Assembly: GCF_004331685.1 (NCBI RefSeq)
Contig: NZ_SJSM01000009.1
Coordinates: 124,001 to 188,000, forward strand
DNA: 64,000 nt
Origin: Pedobacter hiemivivus
GTDB lineage: Bacteria; Bacteroidota; Bacteroidia; Sphingobacteriales; Sphingobacteriaceae
Direction: 5' to 3'
In this document: positions 1 through 8,097 of the stretch, piece by piece
Layout: every line of letters begins with the position of its first letter
Numbering within the stretch: position 1 is the first letter of the stretch
The notes under the pieces: generated by a model
The model's input: the letters and a program-made list of their open reading frames with translations, nothing else
What the model was told of the DNA's origin: nothing
The model's database searches: none
Translations under genes and position numbers: made by a program

Positions 1-819
1 AGAAATGTCGACTATGATTTTACCGTTTGCTATGGCCTCTTTCAAACAATTGATAAACCACTCAGCAGTAGTTGTATTTCCAGAGCCAAAGGTCTCTAAA
101 ACGATCGCATCTACGGGAGAATGCGTAATCGCCATTACCGCCTGTTGCGATATACCAGGATACATTTTCAATACCCCAATGTTCGAATTAAAATCCAACA
201 ATACCTGCAATTCCTTCTCAGGCGGAGGTAAGATATAATTGTTAAAGAAATTTAAATGAACCCCGGCTTCAGCAAGTATAGGGTAGTTTGGAGAGCGGAA
301 AGCCTCAAACTTTTCTGAATTGTATTTAATAGAGCGATTGCCGCGGAACAGCTGTGAGTCGAAATAGATACAAACCTCCGGAACTTTAGCTCTACCATGC
401 TCTTTCATTGCCGCAATTTCAAGTGCAGTAATCAGATTCTCTTTGGCATCGGTCCTGATCTGACCAATTGGAAGTTGCGAACCGGTAAGTATAACAGGCT
501 TACTCAGGTTCTGCAACATAAAGCTCAACGCCGAAGCGGTATAAGCCATCGTGTCCGAGCCATGCAGAATTACAAAACCATCAAACTCATCATATCTGGT
601 AAAAATCAGCTTAGCCAACTCCGCCCAAATGTCAGGATGCATATTCGATGAGTCCATAATTGGATCGAAAGAATGGACTTCAAGCTCGTAATTCAATCTT
701 GCCAGTTCAGGTACATTTTGTTGGATCTGCTTAAAATTAAATGGAATTAGCGTGCCGGTTTCGGTATCATTTACCATACCAATAGTTCCGCCCGTATATA
801 TGATAAGTATTTTGGTCAT
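1..819 (-). CDS. ansA: Type I (cytoplasmic) L-asparaginase, C-terminus beyond window
   Basis: Hydrolyses L-asparagine to aspartate and ammonia. The translated start MTKILIIYTGGTIGM carries the TGGTIG signature with the nucleophilic Thr, and LHGSDTMAYTAS carries the second GSDT active-site block. No signal peptide precedes them, which fits the cytoplasmic type I enzyme. The reading frame stays open for 273 codons to the window edge; the family is usually about 340 residues, so roughly the last fifth lies outside. The ATG lies two bases after the tatD stop on the same strand, so the two are probably co-transcribed. The family call is secure; type I versus type II rests on the missing leader. 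Confidence 0.9.
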   Translation of the reverse strand, partial: MTKILIIYTGGTIGMVNDTETGTLIPFNFKQIQQNVPELARLNYELEVHSFDPIMDSSNMHPDIWAELAKLIFTRYDEFDGFVILHGSDTMAYTASALSFMLQNLSKPVILTGSQLPIGQIRTDAKENLITALEIAAMKEHGRAKVPEVCIYFDSQLFRGNRSIKYNSEKFEAFRSPNYPILAEAGVHLNFFNNYILPPPEKELQVLLDFNSNIGVLKMYPGISQQAVMAITHSPVDAIVLETFGSGNTTTAEWFINCLKEAIANGKIIVDIS

Positions 820-821
820 TA

Positions 822-1589
822 TTAGATTTTAAAGATGCTGATGGAATTTGCTGTAGTTACAGCGGCTATTTCTTCTACGCTGGTTTCATATATTTCTGCT
901 AGTTTTTCGGCAACGTGCACCAGATAGCTGCTTTCATTGGGCTTACCTCTGTAAGGCACTGGTGCCAGATACGGCGAATCTGTTTCCAAAACCAGCTTTG
1001 CTAAAGGCACTTGTTTCAATACCTCATCTAAACCAGAGTTTTTATAGGTAACTACACCACCTATTCCCAAATAAAAACCCAGCTCAATAGCCTTATTGGC
1101 TTGCTCCAGGTTTCCGGTAAAGCAATGTAAAATTCCCCTTAGGTCTTTGCCCTTTTCTTCTTCCAGAATTTCGAAGATCTCATCAAAAGCTTCTCTGCAA
1201 TGAATCACTATTGGGAGCTCCATATCTTTGGCCCACTTAATCTGCTCACGAAAAGCCGCCTGTTGAAAAGGGAGTGTACTTTTATCCCAGTGCAAATCTA
1301 TACCAATCTCTCCGATGGCATAAATATCTCTGTCTACCATGCGCTCGCAAATTTCATCCAACACCTCTTCATAATTCTCCTTCACATCACAAGGATGTAA
1401 GCCGGCCATTGCAAAGCAGTTGTTAGGGTATTTCTTTACCAGGGCATCAATTTTTGCGATAGATGCAACATCAACGTTAGGCAAAAACAAGCGTTCGATT
1501 TGATTGTCAAAGCAACGCTGCATCAGCTGATCTAATTTCTCCTCATCTGTTTCGTAATACAGATGCGTATGGGTATCGGTTAAAAGCAT
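822..1589 (-). CDS. tatD: TatD family metal-dependent deoxyribonuclease
   Basis: TatD enzymes are TIM-barrel metal hydrolases acting as 3'-5' exonucleases or on damaged DNA ends. The protein has 255 residues, the usual length. It begins MLLTDTHTHLY, where H7 and H9 form the N-terminal HxH metal site. Further family motifs are GEIGIDLHWD, VIHCREA, LHCFTGN and the C-terminal LETDSPYLAP with its metal Asp. There is no leader, so it is cytoplasmic. It is the upstream partner of the asparaginase gene, 2 bp apart. The general family is clear; the physiological substrate is not shown by the sequence. Confidence 0.93.
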   Translation of the reverse strand: MLLTDTHTHLYYETDEEKLDQLMQRCFDNQIERLFLPNVDVASIAKIDALVKKYPNNCFAMAGLHPCDVKENYEEVLDEICERMVDRDIYAIGEIGIDLHWDKSTLPFQQAAFREQIKWAKDMELPIVIHCREAFDEIFEILEEEKGKDLRGILHCFTGNLEQANKAIELGFYLGIGGVVTYKNSGLDEVLKQVPLAKLVLETDSPYLAPVPYRGKPNESSYLVHVAEKLAEIYETSVEEIAAVTTANSISIFKI

Positions 1590-1630
1590 TGGCGAAGTTA
1601 ATAAAAACCATCGGAGCTTAACAAATAAAA

Positions 1631-1658
1631 AACCCGGTCTGCTTATGCAGACCGGGTT
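1631..1658 (-). terminator. Rho-independent terminator of the FKBP lipoprotein gene
   Basis: Perfect 12-bp arms 1631-1642 and 1647-1658 (AACCCGGTCTGC and its complement) enclose a 4-nt loop. Read on the minus strand they run into a T-rich tail (complement of the A-run at 1625-1632). It sits 43 bp past the stop of the minus-strand gene at 1702. Confidence 0.9.
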
Positions 1659-1701
1659 CCTATTTCATCATTACCCAAATCAATGGGCAATACTATATTT
1701 A

Positions 1702-2706
1702 TTATTTTGTTGGAGCAGGAGTTACAGGAGTAACAGTTGCACCTGGCTGAGCAACTGGAGCTGCAGATGGTTTTTTAATGTCACTTAACTCAACTTCAAA
1801 TACAAGTGGAGAAAAAGGACTGATACCACCCTGAGGCATTCCACCTTCGCCATAAGCAAGGCTTGAAGGGATGATTAAAGTGATTTTTCCACCTTTACCG
1901 ATCAATTGCAAACCTTCATCAAATCCTGGAATTGCTCTTCCTAAAGTAATAGGACGAGGACCATATTGAGCCATTGCATTGTGTTTACCTGATTCTTTAG
2001 CAACTTTCTCATCACTAGTATCGAAGATATTATCTTTACCGTCAGATTTTTTAGTTGTTAATTTACCAGTATAGTTAACCATCATTGTATCGCCTAAAGC
2101 AGGTTTTACAGCATCCCCAGGTTTGCTGATGATATATTGTAAACCAGAAGCAGTAGTTGTAGTTTTCAGGTTATTATCAGCAATGTATTTTTTGATTTTA
2201 CCAGCTTCAGCGCCTTTCTTTTTCTCGATGCTAGCTTTGTAATCTTGTTCAAAGAAATCCCTTGCTTGTTTTTGGAAGGTAGAATCAGCTTCGCCAGCTT
2301 TTTTAGCCAACACTTTTTCTACTTTTATAGTAAACACAATGTATTTATCTTTTGTTCCTGGAGGTTTTGGTTGACCAGAACGAGCAGCCATGGTATCTAA
2401 ATCCAATTTAAATGTAGCACTGTCACCTTCTCCGAACAATGTTAACACATCGTTCATATCACCTGCATATACTTTTTTAGCAACAGGAAAAACCTGAGGT
2501 TGATCCATATCCCATGTATTGAACATCACAGAATCCTTCTCACTTTTTTGGATAAAGTTTAATTTAACGATATCACCTTCTTTAATTTTTGCGCCTCCAG
2601 CATCTTTATGAATGATGTACGACAGGCCTCCCGGACCTTTTTTGTAGTTGTTACAAGCAGCTAGCCCAAGTGTCGCTGCGAAAAGAATTACTAGACCTTT
2701 CTTCAT
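1702..2706 (-). CDS. FKBP-type peptidyl-prolyl isomerase, lipoprotein
   Basis: Predicted envelope proline isomerase/chaperone. The first 17 residues form a lipoprotein signal ending LGLAAC, with lipidated Cys18. Two FKBP-like modules follow. One at about 25-135 is degenerate. One at about 195-312 is canonical, with DTMMVNYTGKL, ITLGRAIPGFDEGL and LIIPSSLAYGEGG. The tail of about 20 residues is Pro/Ala/Thr-rich and probably disordered. At 334 residues it is longer than a single-domain FKBP because of the extra module. It is transcribed alone, with a strong terminator downstream and 65 bp to nrnA upstream. Isomerase activity is likely for the second module only. Confidence 0.88.
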   Translation of the reverse strand: MKKGLVILFAATLGLAACNNYKKGPGGLSYIIHKDAGGAKIKEGDIVKLNFIQKSEKDSVMFNTWDMDQPQVFPVAKKVYAGDMNDVLTLFGEGDSATFKLDLDTMAARSGQPKPPGTKDKYIVFTIKVEKVLAKKAGEADSTFQKQARDFFEQDYKASIEKKKGAEAGKIKKYIADNNLKTTTTASGLQYIISKPGDAVKPALGDTMMVNYTGKLTTKKSDGKDNIFDTSDEKVAKESGKHNAMAQYGPRPITLGRAIPGFDEGLQLIGKGGKITLIIPSSLAYGEGGMPQGGISPFSPLVFEVELSDIKKPSAAPVAQPGATVTPVTPAPTK

Positions 2707-2771
2707 GTGGTTTTTTAAATTATATTTTTTTTATATGTTTATTTTCTAAATTCTGTTCAATAACTCCATCA

Positions 2772-3782
2772 TTATTGAAACAGTTGGTTTTTATATTCTG
2801 GCAAAAGCGCTTTAAAGTCTGTCACTGTATCTACTAAATTTTTATCAGAATACCCGCCAGCAGCATTTCTATGCCCACCACCGTTAAAGTATTTCTTACA
2901 AATCTCGTTCGCAGGAAAATCTCCTGTGGAGCGCAAAGATAATTTAACTTTATCAGTTCTTTCAATAATAAACGCGGCCAATTTAACACCATTAATTGAC
3001 AATGCATAATTCACTATCCCTTCGGTATCTCCTGTTACAATATTATATTTTTTTAACTCTTCTTTGGTAACAGAGATGATCGCCGCATTGAACTCCTTAA
3101 TCACTTCCAGCTTCTCACTTAAACAATAGCCTAGAAAACGTAAACGGTTTTCGGTAGCGTTATCGTATACCAATTGGTGAATTCTCCAATGTTCGGCCCC
3201 CAAATCAATCAAATCCGCAGCAATACGATAAACCGCAGCATTTGCAGACTCGAAACGGAAAGAACCCGAATCGGTCATGATTCCTGTATATAAACAGCTA
3301 GCAATGTCTTTATTCATCAGCGCTCCATCCTGCAACTCATTTACAATAAAATCATAAACCAATTGCGCCGCAGCACAAGCACCTATATTCCAATGACGGT
3401 AATCATCAAAATCTTCAGGATCCAGGTGATGATCAATCATCAGCTTATAAGCATCAGATGCCCTCACCAATTCGCCCAATTCATTGATCCTACCAAGCGC
3501 ATTAAAATCAAGGCAGAAAATCATCGAAGCCTCCGCCACCAATTTCGCCGAACGTTCCTGCTCATCGGGATAAATAATAACTTCGGCGTTATTAGGCATC
3601 CAATGCAAAAAGTAAGGATAGTCACTAGGCGTGATTACATGAACATGATGCCCCTTCTGAATCAGATAAGCATATAAGCCCAAAGACGAACCCATTGCAT
3701 CACCATCAGGCTTATGATGTGTAGTAATTACAATTTTCTGTGGCGTAGCCAGCAAAGATTTTATTTCTGAAATAGATAGCAT
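2772..3782 (-). CDS. nrnA: DHH-family phosphoesterase, NrnA-like (nanoRNase / pAp phosphatase)
   Basis: NrnA proteins degrade very short RNAs and dephosphorylate pAp in the cytoplasm. Visible motifs: THHKPDGDAMGSS (residues 21-34, first metal site), FCLDFN (D92), the DHH motif at 117-119 in MIDHHLDPEDF, and the C-terminal DHHA1 motif FNGGGHRNAAGG near 295-306. The length of 336 residues is normal for the family. The gene is divergent from ndk across a 143-bp gap. A TAnnTTTG box on its own strand lies 11 nt before the start codon, so the leader should be very short. Confidence 0.93.
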   Translation of the reverse strand: MLSISEIKSLLATPQKIVITTHHKPDGDAMGSSLGLYAYLIQKGHHVHVITPSDYPYFLHWMPNNAEVIIYPDEQERSAKLVAEASMIFCLDFNALGRINELGELVRASDAYKLMIDHHLDPEDFDDYRHWNIGACAAAQLVYDFIVNELQDGALMNKDIASCLYTGIMTDSGSFRFESANAAVYRIAADLIDLGAEHWRIHQLVYDNATENRLRFLGYCLSEKLEVIKEFNAAIISVTKEELKKYNIVTGDTEGIVNYALSINGVKLAAFIIERTDKVKLSLRSTGDFPANEICKKYFNGGGHRNAAGGYSDKNLVDTVTDFKALLPEYKNQLFQ

Positions 3783-3793
3783 AATTTTCGTTG

Positions 3794-3801
3794 CAAAGCT
3801 A
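3794..3801 (-). promoter_or_regulatory. Predicted -7 element of nrnA
   Basis: TAGCTTTG on the minus strand matches the Bacteroidota TAnnTTTG box exactly. It ends 11 nt before the nrnA ATG at 3782, giving a predicted 5' leader of only about 6 nt. No good TTTG -33 match was seen. Confidence 0.55.
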
Positions 3802-3897
3802 ATAATTTAATGATAATTGAAGCCTATAATATTTACGCCTTTTAGGGGCAAACTATTTTATCTAAGTTTCGAACTTTAATATTAACAGTATAAAACG

Positions 3898-3905
3898 TAA
3901 TTTTG
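3898..3905 (+). promoter_or_regulatory. Predicted -7 element of ndk
   Basis: TAATTTTG matches TAnnTTTG exactly and ends 20 nt before the ndk ATG. A weak CTTTAA at the -33 distance is the only upstream match. Confidence 0.55.
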
Positions 3906-3925
3906 CAAAAAATCATATATATAAA

Positions 3926-4345
3926 ATGAGTACAAACAGAACTTTTACCATGATTAAGCCTGATGCTGTTGCAAATGGCCATATTGGTGCGATCATTAAC
4001 GACATCACTGCTGCAGGTTTTAAAATCATTGCATTAAAATACACTAAACTAACTCCAGAAACTGCTGGTGAGTTTTACGCAGTTCACAAAGAACGTCCTT
4101 TTTATGCTGACTTGGTAAGCTTCATGTCATCAGGACCAATCGTTGCTGCGATTCTTGAGAAAGACAATGCTATCGAAGATTTCAGAAAATTAATCGGTGC
4201 TACTAACCCAGCTGAGGCTGCTGAAGGTACTATCCGTCAGAAATATGCTAAATCAATTGATGCAAATGCTGTTCATGGTTCAGATTCTGACGAGAACGCT
4301 GCAATTGAAGGTGATTTCTTCTTTACTGCTGCTGAGCGTTTCTAA
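3926..4345 (+). CDS. ndk: Nucleoside-diphosphate kinase
   Basis: Transfers the gamma-phosphate of ATP to other (d)NDPs through a phosphohistidine, balancing nucleotide pools. The sequence opens with RTFTMIKPDAV (K11 contacts phosphate). It carries ANAVHGSDSDENA with the phosphorylated His117, and FYAVHKERPFY in the middle. At 139 residues it is full length for a bacterial Ndk and has no leader. It is transcribed alone between its own promoter box at 3898 and a strong terminator at 4371. The abundant GCT/GGT/GAA codons suggest a well-expressed gene (inference). Confidence 0.97.
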   Translation: MSTNRTFTMIKPDAVANGHIGAIINDITAAGFKIIALKYTKLTPETAGEFYAVHKERPFYADLVSFMSSGPIVAAILEKDNAIEDFRKLIGATNPAEAAEGTIRQKYAKSIDANAVHGSDSDENAAIEGDFFFTAAERF

Positions 4346-4370
4346 GAACCCTCTGTCGTATAGAAATTAA

Positions 4371-4404
4371 AATAAGCACCTCAAAAAAAGGTGCTTATTT
4401 TTTT
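4371..4404 (+). terminator. Rho-independent terminator of ndk
   Basis: Arms 4371-4381 and 4389-4399 (AATAAGCACCT and its complement) enclose a 7-nt A-rich loop, and a T-run extends to 4404. It lies 25 bp after the ndk stop. Confidence 0.92.
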
Positions 4405-4442
4405 ATAAAGTTTGTACCTTTCCTCCACAACAAATAGAACTA

Positions 4443-5174
4443 ATGAAGAAAACACTTATCACCCTTATGCTTCCGTTTTGCGCATTAGCGCTAAACGCTC
4501 AAACGAAAGCAAAAACTACTACAGTAAAGAAAACAACGACCACAGTAAAAAAAGCTCCGTCAGCAGTTGTATTTAAATCAACATTAGACTCGGCCAGTTA
4601 TGCTTTTGGTAATACCATGGCCAGCAGCATGAAAAATGATGGTCTGAACAGCCTTAACTACGATTTGTTAATTAAAGGGTTGAAAGATGCTTTTGGTAAT
4701 GCCACTCCCTTGATCCCTAAAGAACAATCTCAGGTTGCCATCAACAACTTATTCAAAAATGTAAGCAAACAAAAAAACGCCCCTATTATTGCAGAAGGTA
4801 AAGCATTTTTAGAAAAAAATAAAAAAGAAGCAGGTGTACAGGTAACGCCAAGCGGTATGCAGTACCAGGTAATCACCAGAGGTACCGGTATCAAACCTAA
4901 GGCTACAGATACAGTATTGGTTAACTACAGAGGAACTTTACTTAATGGAAAACAGTTTGATAGCTCATACGACAGAAAAGAACCGCTTTCACTACCATTA
5001 AACGGTGTAATTACAGGTTGGACAGAAGGTCTTCAACTGATGCAAACAGGTTCAAAATACAAATTCTTTATCCCTTACAACCTTGCTTATGGAGAACGTG
5101 GCGCTGGACAGGACATTCCACCATATAGCACGCTTATCTTTGAAATTGAGTTGCTTAAAGTAAACGGAAAATAG
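4443..5174 (+). CDS. Secreted FKBP-type peptidyl-prolyl isomerase (Mip/FkpA-like)
   Basis: Periplasmic proline isomerase of the Mip/FkpA type. Residues 1-20 form a Sec signal ending ALALNAQ. A Lys/Thr-rich linker follows, then the helical dimerisation-type domain at about 45-130 (SASYAFGNTMASSMK). The FKBP fold at about 135-241 carries DTVLVNYRGTLLNGKQFDSS, VITGWTEGLQLM and IPYNLAYGERGAG. Its length of 243 residues matches Mip-like enzymes. This is the second FKBP in 3 kb but on the opposite strand, so the two are not one operon. A small lipoprotein gene follows 58 bp downstream on the same strand. Confidence 0.92.
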   Translation: MKKTLITLMLPFCALALNAQTKAKTTTVKKTTTTVKKAPSAVVFKSTLDSASYAFGNTMASSMKNDGLNSLNYDLLIKGLKDAFGNATPLIPKEQSQVAINNLFKNVSKQKNAPIIAEGKAFLEKNKKEAGVQVTPSGMQYQVITRGTGIKPKATDTVLVNYRGTLLNGKQFDSSYDRKEPLSLPLNGVITGWTEGLQLMQTGSKYKFFIPYNLAYGERGAGQDIPPYSTLIFEIELLKVNGK

Positions 5175-5232
5175 GCACATCAAACCTTTGGCATTCTCGT
5201 TTGTTAGTTTATTACATCAAATAATCAAGCCT

Positions 5233-5406
5233 ATGACAACGAGAAGATATTTTCCCTTAGCAATTATCGCCTTCCTTACTACTACACTTATGAGTTGCGA
5301 GTTAGTAAAGGGCATTTTTAAGGCAGGTATTTGGACTGGTGCAATTGTAGTCATATTGGTACTTGCACTCATTATCTGGTTAATCGGCAGAATCTTTGGC
5401 GGATAA
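5233..5406 (+). CDS. Small membrane lipoprotein of unknown function
   Basis: Fifty-seven residues. The ATG at 5233 is preferred over an upstream in-frame ATG at 5188 because it places a clean lipoprotein signal at the N-terminus (MTTRRYFPLAIIAF... ending TLMSC). The rest is a Gly/Ile/Val-rich transmembrane helix with a short IGRIFGG tail. Small proteins of this pattern are common in Bacteroidota and are sometimes labelled phosphatidate cytidylyltransferase; nothing in this sequence supports that enzyme name. It lies just after the FKBP gene and ends 8 bp before the convergent dciA, with no terminator hairpin visible between them. Confidence 0.7.
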   Translation: MTTRRYFPLAIIAFLTTTLMSCELVKGIFKAGIWTGAIVVILVLALIIWLIGRIFGG

Positions 5407-5414
5407 ATCGATGT

Positions 5415-5705
5415 CTAAAGAAACACCATATCAGTAATCACTTCAGATCCGGCACGTTCATTTATTTTTTGAATGATGCCGGATTTTACCATTAGCAACT
5501 CATTCTTTATAACTGACGACTCAATCCTGATGAATAGTTTCCCTTGTGAAACATAAATCTTTGTAGTCCGATTGGCAATAGCAGTCCCCATCAATTCGGG
5601 CCATAAAGACACCACCGAAGTTTCATCAAACTTACCTTTCAACTTATAAACATTCAACAACTTGCCAATGCCTTCTTTCAGTGTAATATCGTTTGGTTTA
5701 CGCAT
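5415..5705 (-). CDS. DciA-like DUF721 protein
   Basis: DciA/DUF721 proteins load the replicative helicase in bacteria lacking DnaC. This one has 96 residues, with a compact module containing LWPELMGTAIANRTTKIYV and a helix/strand LFIRIESSVIKNELLMVK typical of the family. Its ATG overlaps the recF stop by 8 bp, so translation is probably coupled. The recF-dciA neighbourhood is common in Bacteroidota and fits a replication role. The family assignment comes from recalled motif pattern and context; the loader function is inferred from the family. Confidence 0.82.
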   Translation of the reverse strand: MRKPNDITLKEGIGKLLNVYKLKGKFDETSVVSLWPELMGTAIANRTTKIYVSQGKLFIRIESSVIKNELLMVKSGIIQKINERAGSEVITDMVFL

Positions 5706-6801
5706 GATTTATTGCTCCATTAGTTACTTCAAATAAAGTTACCGGCACATCAATTTTATTAAATACTGCTGTCACTCTTTCCTTTCCTGTATCTGTAATA
5801 AAAATTTGTCCAAAATCATGATGAGATACCATCTCCATCAGCTTATGCATTCTGCTATCGTCCAGCTTATCAAAAATATCATCCAACAACAGCAAAGGCT
5901 TAAACCCTTTATATTTCTGAAGATAAGCATATTGCGCCAGCTTTAAGGCAATTAAAAAGGATTTCTGCTGTCCTTGTGAGCCAAATTTTTTCAAAGGCAT
6001 ATCGGATAGGGTAAAAATCAGATCGTCTTTATGGATACCAGTGGTTGTCCTTTCCAGAATTTTATCCTTTTCTATAGACTGTTGCAACAATTGTTCAAAA
6101 GGAGTATCATTTAGCTGACTCTGATATTGCAGACTGACCTGCTCCTTATCATTGGTCAAGAATTGGTAGTACTTATCAAACAAAGGAATAAACTCGATCA
6201 TAAACTGCTGACGCTTGGCATAAATCTTTGCACCAGAAGCAATCAGCTGCTCATTATAAATCTCCAGCAACGTCGGATCATAGCTTCTTGTGATGGCAAT
6301 CTGCTTTAACAAGGCATTCCGGTTTAACAGGTGACGGTTATACAGAATCAACTCGTCCAGGTAATGCATGTCCGTTTGTGAGATCACATTGTCCATAAAC
6401 CGCCTGCGTTCCTCACTTCCCTCCATAATAATATTGGTATCGTAAGGCGAGATCATCACCAAAGGGAACAAACCAATGTGATTGGCCAGCTTATCGTATT
6501 CTTTTTTATTCCGCTTAAATTGTTTTTTCTGATTCCGTTTTACCCCGCAAGTAATCTTCTCATTCTTCTCTTCACGGTCAAAATCACCTTGAATCATAAA
6601 AAGATCATGACCAGTTTTAATCTGCTGGGTATCGATAGGATTAAAATACCCTTTACATAGACACAGGTAATGGATGGCATCTAGTAAATTTGTTTTACCG
6701 GCCCCATTATCACCTACAAATGCATTTACAGTTTTAGAAAAACTAACATTTGCGTCCGTATAGTTTTTAAAATTAAGAAGAGTAATGTTTTTTAACCACA
6801 T
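5698..6801 (-). CDS. recF: DNA replication and repair protein RecF
   Basis: RecF is an SMC-like ATPase that helps load RecA at gaps. Motifs: Walker A GDNGAGKTNLL at about residues 30-40, the ABC signature region KFGSQGQQKSFLIALK, and Walker B LLLLDDIFDKLD. The start is placed at ATG 6801 (MWLKNITLLNFKNY, the usual RecF opening). The TTG five codons upstream overlaps the TAACTTTG promoter box at 6814-6821 and so cannot be in the message. The length of 367 residues is normal. It is the first gene of a recF-dciA pair. Confidence 0.95.
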   Translation of the reverse strand: MWLKNITLLNFKNYTDANVSFSKTVNAFVGDNGAGKTNLLDAIHYLCLCKGYFNPIDTQQIKTGHDLFMIQGDFDREEKNEKITCGVKRNQKKQFKRNKKEYDKLANHIGLFPLVMISPYDTNIIMEGSEERRRFMDNVISQTDMHYLDELILYNRHLLNRNALLKQIAITRSYDPTLLEIYNEQLIASGAKIYAKRQQFMIEFIPLFDKYYQFLTNDKEQVSLQYQSQLNDTPFEQLLQQSIEKDKILERTTTGIHKDDLIFTLSDMPLKKFGSQGQQKSFLIALKLAQYAYLQKYKGFKPLLLLDDIFDKLDDSRMHKLMEMVSHHDFGQIFITDTGKERVTAVFNKIDVPVTLFEVTNGAINHA

Positions 6802-6813
6802 AGTATCAATAGC

Positions 6814-6821
6814 CAAAGTTA
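6814..6821 (-). promoter_or_regulatory. Predicted -7 element of recF
   Basis: TAACTTTG on the minus strand is an exact TAnnTTTG match ending 12 nt before the recF ATG. Its position rules out the in-frame TTG start just upstream. Confidence 0.6.
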
Positions 6822-6951
6822 CCGTTTAGCTTTGTCAATTCTATGATTTGTTTTTCCTCCAGGATACGCTATCCTAATATAAATATTAAGCTTTATCACG
6901 GTACTAATTAACGCTCAGTTCATTAATTTTGTTTAAATACTCAGAAAAGGG

Positions 6952-6981
6952 TTGATACTTTGATGTAAAAATGTATTTTTG
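6952..6981 (+). promoter_or_regulatory. Bacteroidota-type promoter of the TPR gene
   Basis: TTG at 6952-6954, a 19-nt spacer, then TATTTTTG at 6974-6981. This is a full -33/-7 match to the Bacteroidota housekeeping consensus. The predicted leader to the ATG at 7006 is about 20 nt. Confidence 0.75.
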
Positions 6982-7005
6982 CAATCCTTAATTTTTTTAA
7001 ATAAA

Positions 7006-7677
7006 ATGTCTACAACAGAAAAAGAAATAAATCAGCCGGTAAGAAAGGGCTCTTTTTTAGAAGAAAATTCGAAAAGCCTTTTATTCATTGCAGGTGCAAT
7101 TGTAGTATTAATAGGCATATACTTCTGGTACCAGAATGTGTATCTTAAAAACAGGGCTGAAGAAGCATCAGCTAAAATGTACAAGGCAGAGCAATATATT
7201 GGTGCTGCAGATTCATTGGCCAACAAAGCTATAAACGGCGAAGGTGGTTATCCTGGTCTTGAAAAAATTGCAGAGGAGTATGACAATACAAAATCAGCAA
7301 ACCTTGCTAACTTATACCTTGGTGGTATTTACTTACGTAAAGGTGAGTACAAAAAAGCTACTGAAGTATTGGGTAAATATTCTGAAACAGGAAGTCCAGT
7401 TGCAGATCCATTGGCTTTAGGTTTGTTAGGTGATGCTTATAGCGAGTTGAAAGACTTCAAACAAGCAGCTACTTATTACAAAAAAGCAGCTGATAAGGCA
7501 AGCAACAAATTCACTTCTCCAATGTTCCTTAAAAAACTAGGCTTAGTGTATGAAAACCTTAAAGAATTTAAAAATGCTGAAGAAGCATATACTAAAATAA
7601 AAACTCAGTATCCTGAGAGCCAGGAAGCAGCTATGATTGATGAGTACATTGCACGTGCAGCTGTACAAGTTAAATAA
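7006..7677 (+). CDS. Membrane-anchored tetratricopeptide repeat protein
   Basis: A 223-residue protein with a short cytoplasmic N-terminus, one transmembrane helix at about 24-43 (SLLFIAGAIVVLIGIYFWY) and a helical tail. TPR-type pairs are visible at NLYLGGIYLRKGEYKKA, LGLLGDAYSELKDFKQA and LKKLGLVYENLKEFKNA. The architecture resembles YfgM-type tetratricopeptide proteins that sit near the Sec translocon, but that role is inference. The ATG at 7006 is chosen because the promoter box at 6974-6981 overlaps the longer frame opening. It is transcribed alone and ends at a strong terminator. Confidence 0.85.
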   Translation: MSTTEKEINQPVRKGSFLEENSKSLLFIAGAIVVLIGIYFWYQNVYLKNRAEEASAKMYKAEQYIGAADSLANKAINGEGGYPGLEKIAEEYDNTKSANLANLYLGGIYLRKGEYKKATEVLGKYSETGSPVADPLALGLLGDAYSELKDFKQAATYYKKAADKASNKFTSPMFLKKLGLVYENLKEFKNAEEAYTKIKTQYPESQEAAMIDEYIARAAVQVK

Positions 7678-7696
7678 AGATTGCTTTTAAAATATT

Positions 7697-7737
7697 AAAT
7701 AGCCCTGTAGACTTCATGTCTACAGGGCTATTTTTTT
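7697..7737 (+). terminator. Rho-independent terminator of the TPR gene
   Basis: Perfect 16-bp arms 7697-7712 and 7718-7733 enclose a 5-nt loop and run into seven T's. It lies 20 bp past the stop. Confidence 0.93.
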
Positions 7738-7741
7738 ACTT

Positions 7742-7957
7742 CTACGCTAAGGAAATTTGCTTTCCTGATCCCTTGATTGGCACACTGATCAACTGGCCAG
7801 TGTACCCGATTCCCTTTTGGTCATAATACCAGCCCTGTAAGCACTGGGCCGTGAAGATGGGGATCTTTACTAAAAAGACAAAAGTCCTTGCGTTAGACAG
7901 GTTATAATGCACCTTGTCGCAAATCTTACCGACGTCTTCCAGGTAGTGAAAAGCAAG
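7742..7957 (-). pseudogene. Possible gene remnant in the 360-bp gap before the SusCD locus
   Basis: Between the terminator at 7737 and the one at 8043 there is no intact gene. On the minus strand a frame of 71 codons without a start codon stays open to a TAG at 7742. Its translation looks protein-like, with GWYYDQKGIGYTGQLISV near the end. The segment looks less A+T-rich than its flanks. It could be the 3' end of a decayed gene, possibly of a mobile element, but I do not recognise the family. It may also be chance. Confidence 0.2.
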
Positions 7958-8042
7958 TTAAAAAAGTGGTTATTCCCGTATCTATTCTCTTTCATAATGC
8001 CTTTTGTTAGATAAGGCAAAACCACACTAAAAGCCCAAACGC

Positions 8043-8072
8043 AAAAAAAGCATCCATTTTCATGGATGCTTT
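8043..8072 (-). terminator. Terminator at the end of the SusCD/metallohydrolase operon
   Basis: Arms 8047-8057 and 8062-8072 (AAAGCATCCAT and its complement) with a TTTC loop. On the minus strand the hairpin is followed by a T-run (A-run 8043-8049). It lies 26 bp after the DUF4302 stop. Confidence 0.9.
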
Positions 8073-8097
8073 GTACAATTATAAAATATTTTAAACC

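Noticed and set aside
5233..5406. Phosphatidate cytidylyltransferase label for the small lipoprotein
   Set aside because: Fifty-seven residues with one membrane helix cannot hold that enzyme; the label is a known propagated mis-annotation.
6802..6816. Longer RecF start at an in-frame TTG (6816)
   Set aside because: It overlaps an exact TAACTTTG promoter box, and MWLKNITLLNFKNY is the normal RecF opening.
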